A stretch of 64,000 bases of DNA, from positions 124,001 through 188,000 of the forward strand of contig VJWM01000240.1 of NCBI GenBank assembly GCA_010909165.1. Direction: 5' to 3'. The position numbers and the translations under genes were made by a program. The DNA is from Anthoceros angustus (Eukaryota > Streptophyta > Anthocerotopsida > Anthocerotales > Anthocerotaceae). Shown piece by piece: positions 50,893 through 61,110 of this stretch. Position 1 is the stretch's first letter. Each line of letters begins with the position of its first letter. The notes under the pieces were generated by a model that saw only the letters and a list, made by a program, of their open reading frames with translations, did not search any database and was not told the origin of the DNA.

Positions 50893-51768
50893 ACACAGCC
50901 GGCTCACAGCCATGTAAACCCCCCCACGACCATGCAGCCTGCACAACACGGCAATAATGTCGTCAAGTGGCTTACCGGCCAACTTTTCTGTCAGCTCCCC
51001 TATCTCTCCTGCTGTCAATGTTGTCGGTAGGTCCTCCTCCACCTCTTCTTCAGCCATTTCCACTCCCACTGCCTCCCTCCCGCTTTCACCATCCTCGGTG
51101 CCCGTGGTGTCCTCGTCCAGACGGTGCCTCTCTGACTCAGGAGCAGGCGTTTCGTGGCCTCCCTCCTCTTCCTCAGCCTCCCCTGTAGCAATGTCAGCTC
51201 CAAAGGCAGCACTTTGCTGCCCTTCAGACTGACCCTCCTGCACACTCCTACGGAGGTCCCCATCGCCATCAAACAAAAGCTCTTCCAGGAGAGCCCGATT
51301 CTCCATCCCGCCATCCAGAAGCTGCGCGTCCTCGGGAACACCACCATCATGCTCCACAAGCCCACCGCGGTCCTCATTCACTGCACCTCGTCCAATTTCG
51401 TTCTGTCCTCCGGTGTGGAGGGCCCTTTCATACTCCGCGTCTGCGACCGGCAGGTCGTCCCCTGCACCCACAAGCTCCACCGTTAGCTCCCCACATATTG
51501 GAGGATGGAATGACGAGGATTTGTTGCCGCTCCTCCTCCTCATCGGCAACACCTTCCACGGCTGTTCCGTGCTCCTCCCCTCCCCCACGAGGCACATCCA
51601 TGCCTCCATCCGGCTCCACGGAAGGACCCTCCCCGGCATCCACTCCCGCCTCGACTGCAGAGGCAACAGATACGCCCACATCGCCTGCCGCGCGCCCTCT
51701 GGTTTTGGCCCCCGTATCGTCGCCGTTGAGCAATTCCACACTAGCATGCCAAAGCGGCAGCTCGCCAT
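50803..51768 (-). CDS. hypothetical acidic protein frame
   Basis: A long minus-strand frame is open from beyond 51,768 (first ATG of the frame, giving about 320 codons) to 50,803. The central part is very Glu-rich (GEAEEEEGGHE, EMAEEEVEEDLP). It then has a helix-like, well-formed segment (TLTAGEIGELTEKLAGKPLDD, IIAVLCRLHGRGGVYM) and an acidic end shared with the neighbouring repeat units. The opposite strand is also partly open, so coding is uncertain. I recognise no family; a transposon protein is possible. Confidence 0.3.
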   Translation of the reverse strand: MASCRFGMLVWNCSTATIRGPKPEGARQAMWAYLLPLQSRREWMPGRVLPWSRMEAWMCLVGEGRSTEQPWKVLPMRRRSGNKSSSFHPPICGELTVELVGAGDDLPVADAEYERALHTGGQNEIGRGAVNEDRGGLVEHDGGVPEDAQLLDGGMENRALLEELLFDGDGDLRRSVQEGQSEGQQSAAFGADIATGEAEEEEGGHETPAPESERHRLDEDTTGTEDGESGREAVGVEMAEEEVEEDLPTTLTAGEIGELTEKLAGKPLDDIIAVLCRLHGRGGVYMAVSRLCDGGWVENEDEEEEPTDEEGRSEGLPACWS

Positions 51769-52099
51769 CCTCCTCGCCCTTTCGCTGACCTCGCTAGCGT
51801 GCCCATCGACAGTGGCGCAAACAGATGACGCCGGCCCTCCCTCCTCTGTTTCTTGCGCGTCAATCACTTTCTGGACACCGACATCCAGTCACGGGCAATG
51901 GGAGGGTTGAAAATCGAACGCCTCGGCCAAATCTTGATCGTCCCAAACCATAGTAACCACGCCAAGCTGCGCGCTGGATAGCCCTAACGCGACAAGACAA
52001 AGCGCAAGCTGCAGTGGCGATGCGATAAGCGGGTAACCTACGGTGACGGATGGGGAGGAGAGGAGGAGGGTGGCGGGCGTAAGTGAAATGGCATGCCAC

Positions 52100-53330
52100 G
52101 TGCGCTTGCCATGCCATGCACGGTTTCGCCGCCGTCGTTACTCCCGATTGCCTATTTGTTCAAATATGGCATGCTTGGCATATATAGCGCTTTTCACACG
52201 TGTTCGTGACCCAAGGACGATTTGTTGGTTTCAATTGACGACCATGGGCCAAGATGCTATGTGCTCTGATACATCGCCCCAAACAACAATCCATAACCCA
52301 AGGACAATTTGAATGGTAGAAAACAATCTGATTTACCTTCTACATATGTTGTGCGAGACCTAAGGTTGAACACCTACCTCAGACATTGCATCGCCGTCCC
52401 TTGCGCGCGCCCTTTAGTTGTTTCTCCTTCTCTTCAAGTTCTAATATGGCATGTCACCATGTCCCACATATATAGGAGGCCGATTTCCCTAGTGTTTCGT
52501 GACCCAAGGACGATTTGCATGCAATTGAATGACCATGGGTCATGCACGTTGTCTGTTCTTTCTCGACATGGCCGCCTTGACATGCCATGTCACAGGGCGA
52601 TTTACATGCATGCAATTGAATGACCATGGGTCATGCACGTTGTCTGTTCTTTCTCATGGCCCGCCTTGACATGCCATGTCACAAGGATGATGGTGCGCAT
52701 CCGCTGGTTTTTCTTCTATATCGGTTGTCGAGTCCTTCTTGTTGCCATGCCTCGGACATAGCCATGCCGTCCTTTGCGCCGCTTCCATTGGTACTCCTCC
52801 AATTCATGTCTGGTATGGCATGTCACCGTGATCCACATATATAGGGGCGGTTATGCCTAATGTTTGTGACCCAAGGACGGTTTTGTGAATGTAATTGGAT
52901 GACCATGGGCCAAGGATGTTTGATGCCTAGACATTTGACCACAAGCAACATGCCAAGACACAAGGACAAACTTGAATGCCATTAACCGTTGTTTTTAAGG
53001 CCCTCCCATATATGTTGTGGGTGTCCTCATGTTGCCACCTTCCGGTCATTGCCACAACGTCCTTACAGTAGCGGACATGGTTTCTCCTACTTATGTATTG
53101 TTCGGATGTTGCATGTTACCATGCTTCGCATTTATAGGCGGTTTTCACAAGTGTTTGAGGCTCAAGGGCGTTTTGGTAAGTGCGATGAAATTACCTTGGG
53201 CCAAGGATGTGGTCGCCATTCCAACATAGTACCATAAACAACATGCCATGACACAAGGACAATTGGAAGGTTTGGAACCGTGTTTTTCACACTATATATG
53301 TTCTGCGAGTCATGGTGTGTGTTGCCTCCG
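52100..53330. repeat. degenerate 300-370-bp tandem repeat, about four copies
   Basis: Each copy shows in order a TATGGCATGTCACC box, CACATATATAGG, 'tgtttgtgacccaaggacg', 'gaccatgggccaaggatg' and 'acacaaggacaa'. Copies are centred near 52,200, 52,490, 52,860 and 53,150. Identity between copies is moderate. Short frames with ATG inside it are by-products. Confidence 0.8.
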
Positions 53331-56300
53331 ACCCTTGCCATGGCATCGCTTTCATGAACCACCGTGTTCATCGATGCGCTTCTAAGTTTGGCCATCACGT
53401 GTTTCTATGTGCATTCCTTCGTGTCCCCAATAACACGTGGTTGCATGAATGGCATGTCGGATGCATCGCATATGTGCTCGGACATTGTTTAATACATGCG
53501 CGTCCCAAGCGTTGTTTAATACTACTTGTCGTGGTGACGGGGAGGAGGGCGTGGGGAGGAGGAGGGGAGTGTCGTCGAGTGGGGATGATGTCCACTAGCA
53601 GTCTACCTGCCTCCATCTTTCCCTCATTTCCCGTTTCAGAAGGACATTCTGTGGCAGCTGAATGGCAATGAGCATGGTCCTTTCATCTACTATGAACCTT
53701 GGAAGGCCATAATCCGCTTTTAATAATGCATGACTCAAGGGCAATGGAAACAGGTATTTCCCCTACCTCGCAGAGACGGTTGAATCTGTTGCCTTAATCC
53801 AGGCAAGGATACAGCTAATGTCCCCAACTCGGCTGCAATTGCCAATAAGTGATGGTGAACGGTTGCGTATGGCGGTGTATGGCCGTGATGTAAGGAAGAC
53901 CGTGATAATCATTTCACCACCCCGAGATGCAAGAGATGCGTGAACCGTAGACATGTTGGCCCCTGCTGCCATCTGCGTGGCGGTCGGCGAACATAATGTC
54001 GGTCGAGCCGGGCTAGCCATCATCGCCAGTCAGCGGTGGAGGAAACAAGTCTCGCATTGAAATAATGAAATGATGACACCCGCGACAAGTCGGACGTTTT
54101 GGCGTTTATCCTTCGAGGCAGCGCTTTGGCATTGTAATCCCCGCTCTTCCGTGCCGCGCCACGCGGCCATCCTCATTGCAATTTGCAAGCTTGGTCGTCC
54201 ATGGAAATCGAGAGTCGGAAAGCCGCCATGCTGCGTTTCACTTCATTTGAGCAGTCGACAATAAAGATTCCCTTGACCTCCGATGCCGCCTCGGCACAAG
54301 TGGATGTCTCGGCGGACCTCTCATCCTTTTAAATGACCTTCGCTAGCCACACTCTTCATGGTAGGCACCGGTAGTCCTTCTCCGGATCACGGCGCAAATG
54401 TGGAATAGGCGGCCGGGACGCACCACTCCCTACCCTTGCCCTCTCCTCTTATCTTGTTTCCTCCGGAATTGCCATGGTGGCATGTAGCATGGACCCGTGA
54501 GCCACCTTGGGTGCAGTGGAAGGAGAACCCGGCGTTTGATGTTCTCTCCTCCCGGTGCACACCTCGATGGCCATCAAGGACCCCAGCGTCGCTGCGGGCG
54601 GTGAACTCGCCCTTCTCGGTGTGGGCGTGTCATGTGTCTATGCAATTGAGTGGACCAGCGGTGCTGCAATGGAAGTCTATGCATGGTCACGGATGCGACT
54701 TTCATCAATTCGTGGGATGGAGGGTTTGCACGGTCGCGATCAACCCTCGTTTCACAAGCCGGGTGACATGTATCCTCTTCACCTCGTATGTGTTTGGATT
54801 CTCTTTATTGGATGGTCAAGCATTCATTCCTCACCTCCCATATTGCTTGAGGCATTGCGGTGTGATTGGTGTATGGGACAACGGCTGCGGCGGCGATGGC
54901 CATCAAGGAAGAGGCTGCGGTTCCTGTTCGATGGCCATCGGCGATGACGGAGGTTGCTCTCCGGCGCCATCAAGGACACAGTAGGTATGGCGGCCCCGCT
55001 TTTGCCGTCTCTTGGGCACGACACTCCTCGTTGCGAGGCAATATACCTCCAGTGTCGCTCACCATTCTTTAAGGCGGCAATGCAAATGTGCTTACTCACT
55101 TTGTACCACATGTTCTTGTCATCACGTCGTGCAATAAAAGTCGATGACCTGTCATGTGCAGCGGAATGGATGGATACGGTTGGTGCCCATCAATACCGCG
55201 GAACAACATGACATGTCACCGCCACCGCGTCACTCGTGTTTGGCGTGTGTCAAATAGCGTGTGCCGATGGATGTAATGGATTCACAAACTTTGGGATTTG
55301 TTTTGCCAGTGTTCCTCCGGACAGCGCTGCGATCCTCACTCGACAATTATGCGCCTCAAGCGTGATGGAGCCAAGAGGGCATGAAGGCGGTGACTTTCGC
55401 AAGCCTCGAAAGTCAAAGCGAAAGGGAGGGAGGGGAAGGTGAAGGTATGCACCCGCATCCACGGACCTGCGATGCAAAAGGTAAGAGGAAGGCGGTGGAG
55501 GATTCACTTGGTGTTGCGGCGGCGGCGTCGGATCCGATTCAGCGCAGGCGGCGGCAATTTCCCAATGGGAAGAAGAGGCCAACCGCATTGCTACACTTTT
55601 GCATAGGCCACGCATCGAGGATTTGCTGCGAGTTTGAGTCGATTGTTTGGATAGAACACTGCGCGTGTGGGGCTTCACATGCGCGCCACTATGGTGAGCT
55701 ACACACCTCACAGAATGGGCTTGGGATGCGGCGGCGGCATGGAACACCTTGTGCGGCCACCGGGTGCACCGCCTTTCACCGCAATGGCGCCGCAACATGG
55801 GAGTTGTATAGAGACTTTGAGAGCATGAGCTCACACTATCCCTTTCTATGGACGGGTGCAAATCAAGGAGGTGGACTACACCAAGGATGGGCGCGTCGTC
55901 ACGACAATCTTAGATTGCCTTTCAATTCAAGCTTCGCCAATTGCCATTGTCAATCTTTGAAGAAGTTGGGGTTTGTTTAGCTCACAACACGCATTCACAA
56001 TTGCAAGCGCAGCGTCGGTCGTGCCCGGCCGTTGCCGCTAGTCTGCACATGTCCTCCCTTTCAATAGCCGCCGTCACCTATCCGATCGTTCTCGAGGAGT
56101 TTGTGTAGGCCACATCACACCAAGGTTGCCTCCCATCGCTCTCACCGCCGGGATGAACTTATCTGCCAGGCGCGCTGATGCCGTGACGCCGACTCATCGT
56201 CCAGGCTCTAATGTTGAAGGGGCCGATTTGGAGGTCTGGCGTCTGCGCGGTGATGCACACATACATGGCTTCACAAGTGCTCGTTGCGAATGGGTGATGA

Positions 56301-56556
56301 AATAACGGTGGGAGACTGCGGTGGCGGTGGCGTACGCTCTCCCCTGTGCTGTGTCGCCTGATTCCTACTTTCCGTCGCGACTCCGAGTGGGACAGCGTGC
56401 ACGATGCCACGATTTGCAAATGAGGTGTACATGTATTGTCCATGCCGTCAGTGTGTGGAGACCTCTTCCGAGCGGATTCCAGCACACATCTCAAGGCTGC
56501 TTTTCTGGCTACGGCTGCCGGCGGTAGAAGGTCCTTTCCTTTCAACATTCCACTTC
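53331..56556. other. GC-rich sequence, no recognised gene
   Basis: Several frames of 100-200 codons exist on both strands (for example plus 54,436-54,984 and plus 55,381-55,980), with no motif I recognise and inconsistent coding strand. The interval is probably the 5' part or flank of the CACTA element to the right, but I found no terminal CACTA repeat. Confidence 0.35.
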
Positions 56557-56606
56557 CATATTTGCACTAATGTCGGTTTTTCGCATGGCGGCAAGTTCGG
56601 TCATGG

Positions 56607-59552
56607 ACGATGGCGGTGGCCTTGAGGCGTTTCCGCACCCAGACGGACGGGAATCGAGCTCCGGTGGAGTGCGAAAGGGGCGGCGATGGCAATGGGGACG
56701 ACCATAGTGGCGCTCGAGGATAGCGGCATGGGGAGGCAGGTTGTGAAGACGAACCCGACATGCACTCCTGGGCGACTTGCTAGAAGCAACGGATCATGCC
56801 CTGCGGGGCGGAAGAGAAACCGCCAGCCGGGGCGCGACGCCTTTATACCACTGAGGAAGGACTAAAAGCGAAAGAGCGGGCTAAGCGCCACTCTATTGTT
56901 GTCTCGTGGCAAACCATGTATGACATCGATGTGGTCGCATTAACAGCCCTCTTAAAGCTCTTAAGTGTGGATTTTTGCGATTCGAGCAGTCGAAGGACAT
57001 GTACGAGGCCAAGTCACTTGCTATTTGGCCCCGGATATGAGAAAATCCATGCTTGTGAGAAAATGCGTTACATTCGAGTCTGAGGGCGCAACCATTGCCC
57101 AAAGTGTGGGACAGGTTCGAGGATGGGTTTGATGAGCAGGGGAGTCCTCGGAAGGTCCTCGGCATTTTCCCTTGAAACCGCGACTGAAACGCATGTTTCG
57201 AATGGCGGAAATAGCACAATTGATGACTTGGTATGTCGGGAGGCAAAGCGAGAATGGGGACATGTCCATGATGGCGGATACCCCAGCATGGAGAGCACTA
57301 GATGCAGTTGATGGTTTCGGCGATGAGCCGAGGAACTTGAGGTTAGCATTATCCACAGACGGGTTCAACCCGTTTGGCCACAGGTCTGCAAACACGTCCA
57401 TATGGCCGGTTTTGGTATTTGTGCACAACATGCCACCTTGGGCCAGCACAAAGGACGCGCATGTCATCATGCCTCTGATTGTGCCAGGGCCGGGGATGGT
57501 TAAAAATTTCGATGTCTACATGGCACCCCTGGTAGATGAACTCGAAGAGTTATGGAGGGGGGTGGACATGGAAGATTTCTCAATCTTTAAACCATCCTAA
57601 GAGGCATTTCAATTCTGTGTGATTACATCATTGCCGATTACGGGGTTGGGGACCCAGGATTGCAAGTGAGAGGAAGCGGCGTGTGTCGATTCTTGGTGGA
57701 CCTTGATTCTCGCTATTCAGATTTGAAAAGCCCGTTTATGTCGGATCGCGTCGGTGGCTACCGATATGGGATGGCGGTGGGAGGATGCAGATTGGTTTGA
57801 TGGACTGGCGGACCTCCGATCCAAACCGAGGCCGCCAACGTTCGATGATATTGTGACGGATATGGCACGCAGAGAAGCTGCGACACCTGCAGACGTCCGT
57901 CAGCGGGGCAACTTTGGAACCAGGAGAATGTCGTCCTTGTTCAGAGTCCTGCCATATTGGCGTCACATGCTTGTGTGGGCGCCAAAGGATGTGATGCACG
58001 TGGAAAAAAACAATGCAGAGGCCATATGGCACAGCGGGAGGCGAGATGACATCGCGCATGGACATGGAAGCAAGCGGAGGAAAAGATGGTTGTGGCACAT
58101 GGGTGACGATGGCGGTGGCCTTGAGGCGTTTCCACCAGACGGACGGGAATCGAGCTCAGGGGTGAAAGGGGCGGCGATGGCAATGGGGACCGACCATAGT
58201 GGCTCGAGGATGTGGAGCATAGAGGCGGACGGGTTGTGAAGGCACCCACATGCACTGGGCGACTTGCTAGAAGCAACGGATCATGCACTCGGCGAGGGAA
58301 CCGAAGAGCGCTTGGCAGGCGACGCCTTTATACCACTTTGAGGAAGGACTAAAAGCGAAGCGGGCTAAGCGCCACTCTATTGTTGTCTCGTGGCAAACCA
58401 TGTATGACATCGGTGGCGTCGCATTAACCCTCTTAAAGCTCTTAAGTGTGGATTTTTGCGATTCGAGCAGCTACAAGGACATGTCGAGGCCAAGTCCTGC
58501 ACCTATTTGGCCCCGATATGAGAAAATCCATGCTTGTGAGAAAATGCGTTACATTGGCGTACGGGGGCGCAACCATTGCCCAAAGTGTGGGACGCGTTCG
58601 AGGATGGGTTTGATGAGCAACGGGATTCCTCGGAAGGTCCTCCGGCATTTTCCCTTGAAACCACGGTAACGCATGTTTGAATGGCGGAAATAGCTCGATT
58701 GATGACTTGGTATGTCGGGAGGCAAAGCGAGAATGGGGACATGTCCATGATGGCGGATACCCGGCATGGAGGCACTAGATGCGCTTGATGGTTTCGGCGA
58801 TGAGCCGAGGAACTTGAGGTTAGCATTATCCATGACGGTTCAACCCGTTTGGCTGTCTGCAAACACGTCCATATGGCGGTTTTGGTATTTGTGCACAACA
58901 TGCCACCTTGGGCCAGCAAAGGGCATGTCATCATGCCTCGATTGTGCGGGCGGGGATGGTTAAAATTTCGATGTCTACATGGCACCGGTAGATGAACTCG
59001 AAGAGTTATGGAGGGGTGGACATGGAAGATTTCTCAATCGATAAACCATCCTAAGAGGCATTTCAGTTCTGTGTGATTACATTGCCGATTACGGGGTTGG
59101 GGACCCAGGATTGCAAGTGAGAGGAAGCGGCGTGTGTCGATTCTTGGTGGACCTTGATTCTCGCTATTCAGATTTGAAAAGCCCGTTTATGTCGGATCGC
59201 GTCGGTGGCTACCGATATGGGATGGGCGGTGGGAGGATGCGATTGGTTTGATGGTGGCGGACCTCCGATCCAAACCGAGGCCGCCAACGTTCGATGATAT
59301 TGTGACGGATATGGCACGCAGAGAAGCTGCGACACTGCAGACGTCCGTCGGTGCAACTTTGGAACCAGAGAATGTCGTCCTTGTTGATCACGCCATATTG
59401 GCGTCACATGCTTGTGTGGCGCCAAAGGATGTGATGCGTGGAAAAACAATGCGAGGCCATATGGCACAGCGGGGAGGCGAGATGACATCGCGCCAGCATG
59501 GACATGGAAGCAAGCGGAGGAAAAGATGGTTGTGGCACATGGGTGACGATGG
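56607..59552. repeat. 1.45-1.5-kb tandem duplication within the CACTA transposase gene
   Basis: The segment from GACGATGGCGGTGGCCTTGAGG at 56,607 to about 58,103 is repeated from 58,104 to 59,552, so the zinc-finger and core blocks of TNP2 appear twice. Compared with the first copy, the second lacks many short pieces of 1-10 bases spread along its length. Confidence 0.9.
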
Positions 59553-60170
59553 CGCATAGCGCCGTCGTTTTGTCCGTCGGACTTGAAGACCGTGATTGAG
59601 GGCATTAAACGCATCAAGCGCCCACGGGCTATGGGTCCAACATAGCTAAGGTGGAAAGCGGGAAAGTTGGCGGCTGAAGTGCCATGGGGCACATTATGTT
59701 GGAAATCATATTCCCCATCGTCTCCGGTGCATAGAGCGAGAGGTGTACAAGGCGGTTGTAAAGCTAGGGCCTTCGGTGGATTTGCCCGGACGATCAGTCG
59801 GGACATCCAAGCACGCCGCGAGAGGCGATGAGGGTAATGTGCTCTCTGGAAGCAATTTCCCTAAGATGTTTGATATATCAACCCACCTCATACTACACTT
59901 AGTGGACGAGGTGGCGCTTTGGGCCAGTTCACACTAGGTGGATGTACCGGTGGAGAGATATTTAGGATCCGAGGCGCGGACGGTGCGGCAGTAGCGACCC
60001 GAGTCGATATAGCGGTGGGGTACATGCGTGAGGAGAGTTTGCATTTCGGCATGACATTTCTCCGCCGTTATTACGCTCACGTGGGAGAAGCATGGACTGC
60101 AGACGAACGGATAGGGGAGAAGGTGCTGGGTGTCGGCCGTGCGTACATTATGGATGCCGTGGAGGCGCGA

Positions 60171-60675
60171 CAAGCGCATACATATGTGCTATATCACACG
60201 GAGGTGATGCAGCCGTTTCTGGACATGTACGAGGAAGAAGTGAGGACATACGGTGCAAGGGAAGGTCGGCGGACTTTCAGACACTGGATCCACGGAAGAA
60301 GGGCTATGAACGCATGGGATGGGCATCCAGGCATGACCCATGAAGTGACCGCAATCATGGATGGCTGCGTTGCAGCGGTGGCACATAGTCACATGTGGAA
60401 CAAAGGCGACCACCTCGAGCAGTGGAGGCGCGGCGCATACATATGTATATCACGGAGGTGATGCACGTTGGACATGTACGAGGAAGAAGTGAGGACATAC
60501 GGTGCAAGGAAGGTCGGCGGACTTTCGAGGGATCCACGGAAGAAGGGCTATGAACGCATGGGATGGGCATCCTTGCATGACCCATGAAGTGACCGCAATC
60601 ATGGATGGCTGCACAGCGTGGCACATAGTCACATGTGGAACAAAGGCGCCACCTCGAGCAGTGGAGGCGGACAAG
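60171..60675. repeat. 250-bp tandem duplication near the 3' end of the TNP2 gene
   Basis: The block from GAGGTGATGCA through GACATGTACGAGGAAGAAG and CATGACCCATGAAGTGACC to CCTCGAGCAGTGGAGGCG occurs twice in tandem. The second copy again has several short deletions. Confidence 0.9.
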
Positions 60676-61110
60676 CGTCGCGGAGTACAAAGGATAGTCA
60701 GTCATAAGTTTATCATGATGGGGCGGTGGCGGCCACGATGAAGAGGAGCGCCCGTTCTACGGGCACATAGAGCAAATACTCCGCCTGCGGTTCTCGCAGG
60801 AGTATCAACCAATTCTGTTGAAGGTTCGATGGTACGAGTGTCAGCCAGGAGGGACAAGGCCATCCCTACGAAAGTCGTACACCGGATTTGATATTGTAAA
60901 CACGGGAAAGTTTGCGCCTACAGAGTGCGCTCAATCGATGGTCCGTTTGTGTGGCCGTCGCAGGTGAATCAGTGCATGCTGCATCCGGAGACGATGGATG
61001 GTAACATAGTGGGCCATCGCTGCGTACCGGCGAGGATGGAGGATGAGGAGGCGGGGAGAGGCATGGCAGCGTGGCGGTGGCCTAGGCGTCGATGGAGGGG
61101 CACCTTTCCG

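Larger units (their letters stand above)
56557..61110 (+). mobile_element. CACTA (En/Spm) transposon remnant with TNP2 transposase and DUF4216
   Basis: The plus strand carries TNP2 (Transposase_21) blocks in order but in shifting frames: YEKIHACEK and HCPKCGTGSRM (zinc-finger region, about 57,040-57,115); FPLKPRLKRMF, EPRNLRLALSTDGFNPFG, VFVHNMPPWAS and YMAPLVDELEELW (57,165-57,560); VLPYWRHMLVWAPKDVMHVEKN-type sequence (57,945-58,010); EVYKAVVKLGPSVDL and STHLILHLVDEVALWA (59,735-59,930); RPESI/GYMREESLHFGM (about 59,995-60,055). Then comes a DUF4216-like block (ERPFYGHIEQILRLRFSQE, KSYTGFDIVNTGKF) at 60,745-60,920. CACTA transposases cut and paste the element by its terminal inverted repeats. 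Stops, frameshifts and internal duplications show that this copy is dead. Ends and target duplication were not found. Confidence 0.88.

Noticed and set aside
55250-55980. Overlapping plus (199 codons) and minus (203 codons) frames
   Set aside because: Both strands are equally open and neither has a recognisable domain, so no gene is called.
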